Source: Panagrolaimus kolymaensis
Taxonomy: Eukaryota > Nematoda > Chromadorea > Rhabditida > Panagrolaimidae
Length of the DNA stretch: 64,000 nucleotides
Reading direction: 5' to 3'
Assembly (NCBI GenBank): GCA_028622995.1
Contig: JAJQJQ010000046.1
Span: 1,612,001-1,676,000 of the forward strand
In this document: positions 34,827 to 47,712 of the stretch, one piece after another
Position numbering within the stretch: position 1 is the stretch's first letter
Layout of the letters: each line of letters opens with the position of its first letter
Notes under the pieces: generated by a model
Told to the model about the DNA's origin: nothing
Database searches by the model: none
Seen by the model: only the letters and a program-made list of their open reading frames with translations
Made by a program: the position numbers and the translations under genes

Positions 34827-37800
34827 AAAAATACGTTGAATAAATTATTTCTCAAACGTTTTTTTTTTTTTTTCAAAAAAGCAATATGTTTGAGATTTTT
34901 AAATATTGAATTTTAAAGTATTGTTTTTTTTTTATTCACCTCCACATGCCTGTCAAATACCACAGTTATAAGTATTGATTTGTTAAATCCATTTTGCAAT
35001 TAGATAACTTACATATAAAATAAAGTTAATGTTTCGAAATTAAATCACCAAATTCTCTTCCTTGTTTTTTTTTTTTTGCATTTTCTTGCTTCTTTCTTAT
35101 TTTCCTCGAGTTTGTTGTTATTAATTTGTAATTATTTTTTTCTTTCCCTCAACAAATAAGAAATAAGATAGCGTGATTTCAACGACCTGACTCCAAAGTT
35201 TTTTTTTAGAATTTATAAAAACTTGATAAACCAAAATTTCAATGAATAAAATTTAAAAAAAATATCAAACATTATCATTTTTAAATAATTTATAAATTAT
35301 TTTTTTATACTAAACTAAAAAAGATTTTATTTTTGAAAAATGTCACTTTTTTATTTCCCGTTTTTTAAAATCCTTCTAATTTCAAATTCCAAATCGTCAC
35401 TTCACTTATACCATAATCCAACCAATTTATTTTTTTGTTAGGTATTGTTGCTCAAGAAAAAAGGAAAACAAATGACGTCAAAAACAAAAAGCTTTTTTGT
35501 TGAGTGATACTTTAAAGCCTTCCTGATTTTTTTTATTTCCAAATTTGTCCCGGTTTCATGCACATACATACATACCCGAAAATAGAGGATTAGGAAGAAG
35601 GATTGTAAATCTTTTTATTTTATTTTTTTTAATTACCTCTGGGAATTATTTTTATTTCAATGAAGGAAAAAGAAATCGCTTTTTTTAAGCGACAAATTTT
35701 GTAAAAAAGCGTGAATTTTTTCCTCGAGTTTGTGTTTTAAAAAACACTAAAAAGAATGCCTCAAATTTATAAGTAAATCTTTTTTTCCATTGCGTCTCAC
35801 ACGATAAGTTGGAAACTTGGTCAATGAAAGCTTTATTTTTAGTAATTTATTTTTAATTAATTAAACAAATTTTTAATTTAAAATTTAAAATTTTTGTAAA
35901 AAAAACTTGAAGTTTTCATTTAATTTAAGAATTTCTTCATTCGTGGCTTTTTTGTTGCGTGTTTTTTCTTACTCATCAAACTTATGTTCCCAAACATTGT
36001 AAAGCCCAAAAAAAATCCAAATGAATAAAGACAATTTTCTTAAATTAAAAATTAGTAAATTGGAACACACTTTTTTGAGTTTTTTTTAGAAAAACCAAAG
36101 AACTAAGAAATTCCTTTTTTTGTGAGAAAATGACGTCGCCTTTCATAAATTGAACGGGGGAAGAAATTTTTTTTAAAAAATGTATTTTTTAGACTTTGAT
36201 TTTATTTTTCTCGAAAATTTATTTATTTGTTTCTATTTTCACGGCATTTTTTATTTTTTGCACGTGTCACTTGCATTCTGTTTTTCTCCCAAAAAAGTTA
36301 TGTTTTTAGTTTCATTTCAATTTTTTTTGGATGACGCATGCTTGCTTTTTTTCTGTCATTTTTATTTTTTCGAATACTTTTTTGTGGGAGGATTGAAAGA
36401 AGCAGCAGTCTTCGTTGATGAAATATGTATGTAAATCCTAGATAGCTAAGTTGGATAAATATAATTAATTACAATTTTATCACAAAGCTTTAATCTTTGT
36501 CTTCGATGTTCTAAGCTTAAAGATTTGAGCTTCTGATAATTTTTATACTTTCAACAAAAAAGTTAATTTAAAAGATTCTTTAACATTATTTTTTCCATTT
36601 CATTAATGTTTGGTTTTTCACGTATACGGTTTTTAAAATATTTTTTTCGCGATATTCCTTGTTTTAAAATAAATCCACAGAGAGCGTTCAGTTGTTAGGT
36701 ATTTTATAAATTTTGCAGCGGCGATCGAGAAATATGTATTTTTTTAATAGTCAAGAACTTTTTCAATTAAACCAAATTTAACTTTTTTTTATCTCAAAAC
36801 TTTTTTACCGTATATTTAAGTAAATTTTTACGCCTCTTTTTCAACACCTACTTCTAATTACTATTTTAAACCTTTATAAAAGTGCTTGTTTTTAGCAACA
36901 AAAAAAACTCAAAAATATCCATTACAAAAGTTTATTTTTTACAACTCCACACACTTTTTTTTCTTCACTGTAATTTACAACTACAACAAAATTTTCTTCC
37001 TACAGCTCCAAAAAAGGCACTTTTACAACAGCCAACAACTCCCACAAACAAGCATAAAAAAAATACTAACTTTAAAAACGAAAGCAATTTGAAGCACTTT
37101 AGTTTGCCATCTTCCACCAATTACTTTTTCTTTCTAAGAATTAACCCGGAACAAGCATATAATTTTCTGTTATATCTTTTTTTCTTCTAATTTTTGCAAT
37201 TTGAGTTTTAAAAAAAAGTTATGTAACTCCACTCCTTTTGGCATTGGTAGTGGTAGTAGTTGTGGAAGAAGAAGATGGAGGAGAGGAGATGATTATATCT
37301 TTTTACACCCTCAAAAGTTTTCGATGGACTCTTTCTTTCTCGATATTTATGGGTTTTTTAAAAGTTCTTTTTTTAGACCTCAAAACAAAAAATAATAATG
37401 GGACAACAAGAAGGATAATTTGAGTCAAATTTTTAAATAGTCCATGATCTTAAAAATAGGTTTAAGGCGGATTTCTCTCTCTCACGGATGAACAACGACG
37501 TCATTTTTTTGGTTGGAGGAGGAAAAGGCGCAAGCTTAAACCCGAAAATAACCCTCGAATCTTTCTTTATTTTCTTTTTTCTATCGCATTTCCGGAATAA
37601 AAAAAACTTGGTTGTTCGAAGTAAAAAAAAATGTGTTTTATAAAAACTTATTTCTTATGATAAAAAGGAATATACATATATTTTTTCTTTTATATCCTCC
37701 TCCTCCACAAAGAAGGTTGTTTTCTTTTGTTCAAAAAAAGTTTATTTTTCCTTTGAAGAATTTTAAAGATTGTTGTCACAGTTTTTTTGTTTAGGAGTTG

Positions 37801-38158
37801 TTAAATATCATTTTGGATGTTTATGTATTAAATAAATCCCTATGATTTCATATTTACATATGCATATGTATCTATGTGTTATGGTTTTAAAAAAAAAGCG
37901 GCTTGTTTACAATTTTTTACTCTAAAATTTGTCAAATATTCGCGTTTAGATTTCAAGAAATAAAAAGCTTTAAAAAAATTTTGATAGGAAGATTAACTTT
38001 TTTAAAATTAAAGTTTCGTGAGTTTTTGGTGAGAAAACGAACAATTTCTATGCAACTCCAATGTTTATCTTAATTTTTGCGATGATCGTGGACTAATAGT
38101 ATTTTTGTTGCTTTTTTCAAATTCATTGCAAAATCCATTTTTTATAGGTCACAAAAAA
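34827..38158. other. 3.3 kb without a recognisable gene
   Basis: Very T-rich sequence. Open frames are short and dominated by Phe, Lys and Asn, with no domain or splice context. It may hold promoter or regulatory sequence for the small secreted protein to the right, but nothing specific is seen. Confidence 0.6.
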
Positions 38159-39116
38159 ATGCAACAACAACAATCCCCAACATTAAATATATTATTTATA
38201 TCTTTAATATTTGCTACAGTAATATTTTCATCCGTAGTTGTTTGTCAGCAACAAATGATTGACGATGATGATGATTCAATTATTGGTAAACCATGTTCCC
38301 AATCATTTCATTGTTGGAGAACTGAACCAGTTCAAGATGATGGAATTCCACTTTCCCTTGTAAATCGAAGAACGATGATTGTTTCAAAGCGTTTAGATAT
38401 TTCTGGTGGAGGAGGAATTATTGGAAGAACAACAACAAAAGGAGGTAAGCCGAGCCGAACCGCTTTCTAAGTTTTATTTTTTTGAGAAAAGTAATTTAGT
38501 TGTCAATTTTTTTAAAAAACGGATGTGACGCAAAATTTGCGTTTGAGTCATTATTAATTTTCCTTCAAAAAAAGGATCCGTGGATTCTAAAAATAGTTTA
38601 TGTTTGAAAGTTGTACTTCCTTTTTTGCTGCAAAAAAAAAGAAGATATTTTTCTTGTTGTTGTCGTCGTCGATCAAAAGTTTTATTACGTCTAAAAACTT
38701 TAATTATTATTTACTAAATTTAAAATATTTTTTTATTCTTGTAAATGGTAGCCTTATTTTGGGTTGCTTTAAAGTTTAAATTGGGACTACACGTACACGA
38801 TTTTATAATTATTAAGTTCGTAGCAGCATTTTTTGTTTTTGAGTTTTCCATTTATTTTTCGTACATTTTTTCTTGAAAAAAACTTGCAAAAAGTACAACT
38901 GAACAACATTATTTGATTTAAAAAAATTTATAATCTCGAGTTTTACAAAGAAAATTTATTTTTATTAATAAATGAAGCCAAAATTATTCATATTAAAAAA
39001 AGAGATATTTATTTTCATTACTTCTTTTTTTTTTAGCTCGATGCCGATGTAAAGATTCAATTTGTCAATATTTTATTTCCACTCAACAAAGGTTTTTACC
39101 ATGTGAAGAATTTTAA
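38159..39116 (+). CDS. small secreted cysteine-containing protein
   Basis: Two exons (38159-38444 and 39037-39116) give 121 aa, split by a 592-bp intron. An acceptor-like TTTATAG ends just before the leader, 11 bases from the ATG. Hydrophobic residues about 9-28 form a signal peptide. The mature part has an acidic start (MIDDDDDS), a C-x5-C pair (KPCSQSFHCW), a Gly-rich stretch and a C-terminal group ARCRCKDSICQ...FLPCEEF, six cysteines in total. No dibasic neuropeptide array is present. The pattern suits an extracellular disulphide-bonded protein; the family is not recognised. Confidence 0.65.
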
Positions 39117-39705
39117 TACATAATTAACTTTTTTTTTAAATATTCATTTTGTTATAAATATTATTTTTTGCATTTAATTTTATTTATTTTAAAAATAATA
39201 AATTCGATCAAATTTCTTGAAAATGCTTGTATAAATAAACAACAAATTCCAACACATAAAGTCGATGAGTAGTTTCATGAAAGTTGTATCTTTCCAAAAG
39301 GATCAAAACAATAAAACAACAAAATTAATGGGGTTGTGCTCAAGCAAGAAAAAGTTTAAAAATGAGTAAAAAAAAATCTTTCAAATATTTTTACAATAGC
39401 TTCTTTTTTTCCTTTGCCCAAGGAACAGCAATGACGGGTGAACGAGAATCATGTTGGTCGAATTACAAACAAGTCATAGCAAAATTCAAAAGAAGTCGAG
39501 AATTATTTTTTTAGAAAATTTTAATTATTTATTTGTGAAGTTTTTAGATGGATAAAATAAATTAAATACAATCATTTACGCAATTCGCGTGCTTCGTGAC
39601 ACGGAGATTGGTTATGATCAAATTTGATGGGTATTGATGGCTTTCAAAGCAACACCAAATATTAAAATTTGATTATTGGTTTTATAATTATTTTCCCCCC
39701 GAAGG
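39117..39705. other. intergenic spacer
   Basis: 3' flank of the small secreted protein gene and downstream flank of U2. No feature recognised. Confidence 0.4.
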
Positions 39706-39894
39706 AGGATGGGCCGGTCCCGGAGGTATGTGCAATACCGGGTCGACCCGCGACCAAAGGGAAGCAAGCTTCCACATTCAGTCAAGTCCCAAAAATTAAT
39801 TAACCAAGATGGCACTAATAAGCACCGTATAGTTGGTTAAAACTATAAGAACAGATACTACACTTTGATCTTAGCCAATAGGCCGAGAAGCGAT
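39706..39894 (-). ncRNA. U2 spliceosomal snRNA
   Basis: The minus strand starts ATCGCTTCTCGGCCTATTGG, the nearly invariant U2 5' end. The branch-point recognition region GTAGTATCTGTTC follows, then an Sm-type AATTTTTGG site and the 3' stem-loops (GGTCGACCCGGTATTGCA...). Length is about 189 nt, normal for U2. It base-pairs with intron branch points in the spliceosome. The 3' end is set by comparison with other U2 genes and may be off by a few bases. This GC-rich island stands out from the AT-rich flanks. The copy appears intact. Confidence 0.95.
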
Positions 39895-40374
39895 ACCTAA
39901 ACATCCGAAGGAAGTCTCTTATATCACCTTAAACAAAACGGACACACCATGAACACACTTAAAGAGTGAGACGAAACGAGAAATACACTCTCTCATAGTT
40001 TTTTTTTGCATTTTTTTTGTTGAAAAAAAAGACAAAAAAAACTCACACAAAAAATTAGTTTATTGCTTTCATAATTTATCTGAGCATGTTGTTACCTTTA
40101 AGGATGGATGTAAACAAACACAATGAACGAGTAAAAAGGCTTAAAAAATGTCGAAAAAGTCGAAATAAAATTGAAAACGTTTTTGTTTTTTAATTACAAA
40201 AAATTAGAAAATTTAGAAATAATTTTAGAATCCCAAAAATGGAATGTATTTTTTGGTTTGTGTAAAACACGATGAAAAAAAAAGATTTAAAATGAATGAA
40301 AGTTTTTTTATTTAAAAAAAAGTTTAAACGCAAACGTTTTAAAAAAATTTTTTTCTTTAACAAAAAAAATAAAA
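39895..40374. other. U2 upstream region and transporter 3' flank
   Basis: Should contain the proximal sequence element of the U2 promoter (about 50-70 bp upstream of 39894), but I cannot assign it with confidence. Otherwise AT-rich. Confidence 0.4.
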
Positions 40375-42594
40375 TTAAAAATTAGCTGAATATAATTTTG
40401 TCCTTTTTGACGGCGCAACAATTATTTTAGGTTTGATATCGTCGTTCACCGAAAAAACTCTTGATCTCATATTATTTATTGAAGTTGAAAAACTTTCTGC
40501 TAATGAATAACTTGGAAATGTTAATGGCGGTGGAATGGGATGAACGAGTTCAAGTTCTTTATGGGACTGAGCTTTATGAAGGGCTCGAAGAAAATTTGCA
40601 TTAACATCAGTGGTTTTTGGTTTGCAACAACAATTTCCATCGATGGCCGCAGAAATATTGCTTTCTGTATCGTCTTGACTCGACGAAGAAGTTTCATTTG
40701 AATTTGAATTTGAATCGGTTTCAGTTTCAATTATTAAATTTCCATCATCGATAAAATTTTGTGAACACATTCCATATTTTCGCTTTGGTCTTTCATCGAT
40801 GTTCTTTGTTTTTGTTTTAGTTTTACAATAACAAATAAAAGTGTAAAAAACAGAAATTAAAAATATTGCTGCAATTAAAGCATGCAAAGCCGCATAAATG
40901 AGAAATGCATTTCGAACATCCATAGCAAATCCACGTTTATCATTAACAATTCGAGTTAGAAGTGATTGCATTAAAAGTGCGATAAATGAATTTACACCAA
41001 ATACAAGTCCATATGAATCACATTTCATTTCTTTTGCAATATTCCATCTAAAAATATAATATTTTTTGAAGCAAATTAAAAAATGAAAAACGGGGAGTCT
41101 TGAAACAGAAAATGTCCATTAATAAAAATTTATTTTTGTAGAAAGAATTATTTTGATATTATTAGAAGGAAATTTGAATATCTAAATTTTTAGAAATGCT
41201 TTTTTAAATTTCTTTCTTTGAAGATTCCATGATTTTGTTCGGCAAAATTTAAATTTATAAATAATTAAGAAAATTAACTAACTGAGCAATTGTAATCATA
41301 ACTTGATAAAATGCTTCATACGCAATATAACAAGCATACATGGGATAAGCAGTGGACGCTTGACTAAAGATAACCAAAAATACAGCACTCAAGAATGAAA
41401 TAAAAACCAATGAAATTTCGCCCCATTTATCCCAATTTATTGAATAATAATTCATTATTAAAATAAGTATCACAGAAACCAAAGTATATCCAGCATCCGC
41501 GAACCCATTCAACGGAGTATCATCGCCAATTTGAACAATTCCAAAAAGTGTTTGATAATAAAGTGAAACTTGAAGGGACATGCAAGTGGTAATCGCCCAC
41601 CAAAAACTCCATTTTCGAATATATGAATTACTGTAGGTTAATTTAAAATGGGAATGAAGTTTACGAATTCGAAATGAAACATATTCTCGATATGATTTTG
41701 GTAAATTTAAATTTTTTGAATTTGGTTTAGATGCTTGAATTCTATCAACTAAAGTTTTCCATCGAAGTCGAGGAAGAAAAAAACAAACAATCATAGCAGT
41801 GGAAGCAATGAAAAAAGCCATTTTATTCATGGAATGATAACTGCTTAAATGAGTGAGAACAAGGATTTGTGAAAATAAATATGCTCCTGTTCGACCTGCC
41901 ATTACACCGGCTCGAGTCCAATTTGTGAATCTAAAAAAAAGTATTTGGTTCGCAACGAAAATACTTTTTTCTCAAAATTTTTAAATATTTTCCAAAAGCT
42001 TACTTTTGATATTGATCCTTTTCAAGTACGCCATAAATATAACTAAAAAATGCTAAATCTGAAGCTCTCACAAGTCCACCCATAATTTGGCCCAATTGTT
42101 GAAAAAATAAATTATTTGTATATGAAAGAGTAAAGCGATAAGAAATTTGTCCAAAAATTTCTAAATACATTATGGGTTTATATAATAATATATCAGTAAA
42201 TAAAAATATTGGTATTATTGCGAATAAATATGAATAGGCTGAATATGGATAAACCTACAAAAAAATAAATAAAGTAAGCGCCGTCGTAATGAAAAAAAAA
42301 GTTACGATGAGTCTCATGGACAAATTTTTTTTAACTAACCTCTCCATTTAATGTTTCAGCAGTATAATTTAATGCTTCTGAATGATATTTATATAAAAAT
42401 GGTTCACCAACTTTAAATTCTTTTATTATTGAATAAAATACTAAGAGTGTTGGTAAAATATATGATTTATAGGAGGATGATTCATCAATATTGGAATTAT
42501 TTTCTTTTTCCAATGAAGTAAATTCAATATCCTCCAATAAACTTCCATTTTCACAATCTTTTTTAATAAAACTGTTCCTGGTATTTTTTGGCAT
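40375..42594 (-). CDS. SLC19-family (folate/thiamine-type) vitamin transporter
   Basis: Four exons, complement of 40375-41047, 41283-41930, 42004-42254 and 42340-42594, give 608 aa. About 12 membrane segments are present. Family signatures: KEFKVGEPFLYKYHSE after TM1, FLFTDILLYKPIMYLE in TM2-3, FFSYIYGVLEKDQYQKFTNWTRAG, and the SFWWAITTCMSLQVSLYYQTLF and YGLVFGVNSFIALLMQSLLT segments. SLC19 proteins import reduced folates or thiamine at the plasma membrane; sequence alone does not tell which. The N-terminus (about 45 aa) and C-terminus (about 120 aa, Ser/Asn-rich) are long cytosolic tails. An acceptor-like TTTTTTAG lies 13 bases before the ATG, suggesting trans-splicing. Confidence 0.9.
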
Positions 42595-42610
42595 CCAAGA
42601 TGATATCCTA

Positions 42611-43676
42611 AAAAACCAAAAACAATAATGGAAAAAGCAAGGAAAATGGAAAATATTACACCGAATTTTGACACAAATGTAAAAAAACAAAGGGTTACAA
42701 AGTGACGATGTTTTTTAAGGAAGAACAATGTTGAGAAAAAAAATAAACACGATAATAGAGAAAAGAAAATGTTAAAAACAAGATTAAAATTCACGTTTTT
42801 ATTTATCATTTTGATGAAAAAGAAATTTTAAGAAACAAGCTTGAATGAAAAAATAAATAACAAGTTTTCATTTTAATCCCATCATCAAATTTTCAAAGTT
42901 CAGCAAAAAAAAGAAAAAAAGAAAGGATGATTCAGATGGTGGAACAACATACGTAAAAATTAATCCCATCCATTTTTATTTTTCATATCTGTCTGTTACA
43001 AATTTTTTATGTTCAAAAATTAAAAAAATTAAAGTAAATCTTTTAAGAAAAAAAGAAATAATTTTAAAAACACTAAAATGTTTTTAAAAAAGGATCAACT
43101 TTTGAGGAAATTTCTTTTTCTTTACATCATTTTCTAATTGGACATTTTTTATTTCCTTAATTTTTTTTCCGTTTTTAAACCCCAAACAAAAAAGCTTCTT
43201 TTTAATAAAAAAAAGAAAAAAAGAAAACAATACGAGGAAGAAAAAAAAGCAGCAGCGCGAGAAAACCGCTCCATTTTTGAGAAGAAGAAAAACGGCTGAT
43301 GAAGAAAGTGTCACTTTTTTTTTGTTGAAGCTTTCATTAAAAAAAATAAAACGTTGATCTTTTTTCTTTTTTGACAAAAAAAATAAGAATGCGAAAATAA
43401 TTATTTCTTTTTTTTCTGTTTCCTGAAAGTTTTTGAGAGAAAAAAATTAGGAACAATCGCTGGTTGTTGGTGGTTTTTTTCTTATCATTATTCCATGATT
43501 CTTTTTTCTTTCTTCCCTTCAATGATCAAATCAATTCTTTCAGTCAGACAAGTTTGTTTCAGTTCAAAGTTTAATTTCAAAGTTTTTTTTCTTATCACCC
43601 AACCAGCCGGATTTGTTGGCTAAAAAGACAGACAAAGAAAAAATTTGTGCAAAAAAGTAAAAAAAGAAGGTAAAAG
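42611..43676. other. intergenic, homopolymer-rich
   Basis: A/T-run-rich upstream region of the vitamin transporter. A minus-strand frame up to 42809 is open and hydrophobic, but its codon use and context give no support. Nothing else recognised. Confidence 0.4.
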
Positions 43677-44540
43677 CTAAAATGAATGAGCGGTGATTCC
43701 AGCGGAGAAAGAAAGAACCAATAAAATTGAAGAAAATATTGTTTGAATTATTAATCTTTGTTCTATTTTATTTTTGCTTATTGTTTTTTGTTTTTGACTA
43801 TTTGGAGCTATAAAAATTCCAAAAATAATTAAAAATATTGAAATAATACTAAAAAGTATGTTTATGGCTGCTATTAGGTAATTGGTTCGATTATGAAATG
43901 TTTGACATTGAGGTTGATAAAAATTATGGAGTTTGCAAGAAATATTTGAAAAGAATATCCATCAATTAAAAAAGGGAATATAAGAAGGAGAAGCAAAAAT
44001 AAGGAAACGTTTAATTTGGTCCATAGCTGCAAAAAAAGGATAAAATTTAGAAAAAACATTATCCCTTGGATTTTCAATAATTTCAGCAAAACCAAGTACT
44101 TTTAAAACTACAGTAACTTCCAAAAACAATTGTAAACGAATAGGTACTTGAAAACTGTTTTCGACTTACAAAAATTTTTTGACCCTAACTTAAGCTTACT
44201 TTTTTATGTATCAATGGAAACGCTAAAGCTGTGCAACGATTTAATCCAAGAATAGCATCCCAAAGTCCAAGAATCATTTGAGCATGCCATTGAACTAACA
44301 ACGCAAAAGGCGTAAATTTATCATTCGGAGAATAATTATTTAAATGTCCATAAATCCAAAAAATGAAAAAATTAAATCCAAAAAATAACCAAAATTTAAT
44401 ATAACAAAAAATGCAGAACGAAAGCTTGATTTATGATTTTTCCATTCATTAAAAATAAATATAACTACCATAAATTTTAATATTGCAAAACCAATATGAA
44501 TAATGACAATAAAATAGAGTAAAGCCGCGAGGACTTCCAT
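43677..44540 (-). pseudogene. broken seven-TM chemoreceptor (serpentine receptor, srg-superfamily-like)
   Basis: Starting from the ATG at 44540 there is TM1 (LLYFIVIIHIGFAILKFMVV), then in another frame the WIYGHLNNYS...ALLVQWHAQMILGLWDAILGLNRC...FPLIHKK segment typical of TM2-TM3. A clean GTAAGC donor and TTTGCAG acceptor follow, then TM4 (SLFLLLLLIFPFLIDGYSF). TM5 (QPQCQTFHNRTNYLIAAINILFSI...) and a TM6-like part are again in a different frame. Two frame changes fall in T-rich runs, and reading stops at 43677 before any TM7. The C-x-TFHN loop and NR-at-TM3 pattern fit srv/srg-type receptors. It is either a decaying gene or a good gene damaged by homopolymer sequencing errors plus a missing last exon. 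Confidence 0.6.
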
Positions 44541-45483
44541 TCATAATAAATTCAACAGATTTTCGGGAAATGTTGGAAACTTTAAAAGTAGAAACGCAAC
44601 GTGACTGCCGCCGTTAAAAAATAAAAACACCAACAAACAAAAAAATAACTTTCATGCTTTTTTATAAACCACACAGAAAATTAAATTAGCGTGAGAAAAA
44701 TAAAATTTGATTATAAAATTTCAAAAAAAAATCATGAGCATTTTCAAACTTTTGAACTCCTTATTTCTTCCTTTTTTTATTCGTTGTAAATATGTAAGTT
44801 CATTAAAGCTAAGCCTCTGCCATTTTTCACAAAAATACTTTTTTAATGGTTTTTAAAAAAAGAAATGCTGCTTTGAAAATAAATAAAACCTACGCTTTTG
44901 TGGGGCAGCGAAGATAAAAAAACACATTTTTCTAATAACTCAATTGTAGTTCTTGAATAACGTTCCGGTGCAACGACGAAGCAAATATTTAATAAAATTT
45001 TATAAATTTGTAAGCAAATTTCTGTCTAACTTTTTTAAATTTAAAACTTTAATTTCTCCTTTTTTGCTTTTCAAAAGTGTTCTCTTTCGAGATCATTGTT
45101 TGAGAAATTTGCCATGTTTCATTGTGGTTTTAACAACTTTCAGTATTTTTATGAAGATAAAACTAAGAAGAAAAAATGGTGAAACAGGAAGCCTTTATGC
45201 GTCTTCATTCTTGATAAAGCTTTACAAAGTTCCGGTAGCTATGAAAAACACCATTTCAACACCTTTTAAAAAAGGTTGCCATCTTGCAGCGAACTCTTTT
45301 GTCGCTAAATTTACATTACTGTAGCATGGGGAGAAAATGCTAGTTTTGCAAAAAGCAAACCGAATGAATGCATTTTTGTTTTTTTCATTGTTTTCATTCT
45401 CGTGTTGTTGTTTCTTCGTTATATTCGACTATTTTTTTGTAAAGATTATTTCTCTATTAAATGTTGCAAGTTTTTAGGCAACC
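44541..45483. other. intergenic spacer
   Basis: A 123-codon frame at 44953-45324 lacks an early ATG, homology and splice context, so it is not called. An acceptor-like TTTTTAG ends at 45477, seven bases before the next ATG. Confidence 0.4.
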
Positions 45484-47294
45484 ATGGCTGAAACGCTTTT
45501 ATTCAATCTCTCAAACTTTGGTGTGCAAGAATATCCATTTCCTGAGAAGCTCATGAAATATGTGAATGAAAAAGCTGATGCAGAAACCAAACAAAAGCTT
45601 GATCGAACTTGCAAGCATTTTTACAAAGAACTTCCCTATCTCATCGTGGATTCGTTGATTGCTGATAACGTTGATACTCGAATTGAAAATGAAATGTTTG
45701 ATCGATGTATGGATATTGCAAGCGATGATATGCTTCAATGGAATCGAATTCAGAATATTTGGGTTACAAAGAAGTTAAAAACTCCTACGCAAAATCCTTC
45801 TTTTGGGAAAGTTGTTCGATGTGATGCTCGTATAGTTTCGTTCTTTGATGATAATGAATTATCATTTGACAAATTCAAGATGCTTACCAAATCTGGAAAC
45901 GTTGAAACTCTGAAATGTTCTTCAGTTATTTTTCTTGATGGATCGAAAGCGTTCTTGGAAGATATTTTGGCTTTGATTCCCAATGCTTCTAAAATAAAGT
46001 AAGCTGCTGCTACATTTCGTGATTACACAACTAAAGCTAATCATCATTTTTTTAGGATAACCAAGTGTCATGTTTCTACTCGACCAATGACTATGATGTT
46101 TGCAATTTCATGGAAGCAAAAGCTGTGTAAACTTCGTCTTTATGGTTTGAATGGCCCAGTCCTTCCTCATTTGTTCTTTGAATTCGTTAAGGTAAATGTT
46201 TCGGTTTTCTTGCTTAATATTAATAGTTACTTGTTTTAGATCCATACTCATCGAGATGCTAAAATCAATGTTTCTTTCACCGATAGTAACTACACCAAAC
46301 AATTTAAAGAATGGTACAATATCAAAGCTGAAATAAAAAAGTTACCTAAAATGAAATATTATCCAAATAAACCACGTAAGCATTTTTATTTACCGTCCTT
46401 TGTTTAACCTTCGCTTTATAGTTACTTTCGATGAAGATGGCATTGAACGACAGTACTTCGATTTCCCTTATTTTGTGATGGAACATATCCGCAAAAATGC
46501 AAATGCTCAACAAAGAAGAAAGCTTTATCAAACATGCAAATATTTCCATAAGAAAGATCCTTACTGTATCGTTGATGACATTACTTGCTATGAAGAAGAT
46601 GATCGAATTGAATTCAAGATTGATGGTAAAAGTTATGTCAAATATCTTCCTGAGATTCAATCATTGAGCAACATATGGATCACAAATAAGCTAGAAATAT
46701 GGGGTCGTGCTGGGTCATTGCTTACTAAAATTACTCGATGTAAAGCTACTAAAGTTGAAGTGTGTTTCAGTGATGGTCCTATAAATGTCAATCAACTAAA
46801 AATTTTGACTGGATCTGGTTTAGTAACTCGATGGTATTCATCTGTAATTATTATGAGTGATGATGGGAATATTATATGTCTTGATGAATTATTGTATCGA
46901 CTTCCAAATGCCAAGAGAATTGGGTATGTTTTTCTGCATATATTTTTCGTTTACATCTCATTCTTTTTAGTGCCGCTGTTTTTGAGCTAAAGTCTCATAA
47001 ACCTTTCATCTTTTCATCTTCACATAAAATTCAACATTTAACTCTTCAATTTTTTGAACCAATTAATGCTGGTGCATTCTTTGATATTCTCACGGTAAAT
47101 TTATTTTTTTGATTATCCAACTAACCCTTGCGTTTCAGAAAGTTGTTGCATCAAAAGCTTATGTCGAAGTATCTCTTCCTGGTGATTTACATTATTTAGA
47201 AACATTCAAAGAAGAAATCAAAGCAAAGTTGAAAACATGGAAGCCACAAATTGATCGACCTTCAATTGTAATTGATAGTTTTGAAGTTGATTAA
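45484..47294 (+). CDS. F-box-like family protein with two full units fused in one gene
   Basis: Six exons (45484-45998, 46056-46191, 46240-46375, 46422-46923, 46971-47094, 47139-47294) give 522 aa. Residues 1-262 and 263-522 are two copies of the same ~260-residue unit. Each begins with a helical F-box-like segment (EYPFPEKLMKYV...LDRTCKHFYKELP; FDFPYFVMEHI...LYQTCKYFHKKDP), then IWVTKKL/IWITNKL and LLYRLPNAKRIG-type strands, and ends in a FK-E-K-K-WxP-like segment. The units join through a 46-bp phase-1 intron at 46376-46421, with no usable ATG at the second unit's start, so fusion is better supported than two genes. A TTTTTAG acceptor seven bases before the ATG suggests trans-splicing. F-box proteins select SCF ubiquitin targets; that role is only suggested here. 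Confidence 0.75.
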
Positions 47295-47712
47295 CTATTT
47301 TTTTGTTGTTGTTTGTTCTTTTTTATAATGTTTTTAATAAATATTAAGTTTGTGTTTGTTTTGTTGTTTTTTCTTTTGCTCTTCAAAATGCGTTGTTGTT
47401 CTGAGATCATTTCACTGATTTGTCATTCAGTTAATCGCAACACCACCTCCGCATCGGCTTAATTTTTTTTATCAACTACCATTATTTTTGAAGATAAAAA
47501 AATGAGGAGCAGCAACAAAATATTGAGGCATTCAACCTCTTTGTTCTTTTTATAGTTAGCATTATCATTGATAAGGAAATATGAAAAGGACACAAAAATT
47601 TTGATTTAAAAGCAAGGCTATTTGAAAAGGTGAATCAACACATTTAGTTTACATCTCTCATCGACTACCATAATCATCGTTGCCTAATAAAATTTACTTT
47701 TCTAAAAAAACA
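47295..47712. other. intergenic spacer
   Basis: 3' end of the F-box-like gene (AATAAAT near 47338) and upstream region of the next plus-strand gene. Confidence 0.4.

Noticed and set aside
36180..37423. Several open frames in the 34.8-38.2 kb gap
   Set aside because: Dominated by Phe, Lys and Asn from T and A runs; no domains, start context or splice sites.
39618..39815. Open minus-strand frame of 65 codons
   Set aside because: It lies largely inside the U2 snRNA gene, same strand; the RNA explains the conserved sequence.
42441..42809. Hydrophobic minus-strand frame extending past the vitamin-transporter start
   Set aside because: Partly out of frame with the transporter; the ATG at 42594 just after an acceptor-like site is a better start.
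44953..45324. 123-codon plus-strand open frame
   Set aside because: No ATG near its beginning, basic/hydrophobic composition without resemblance, and no exon partners.
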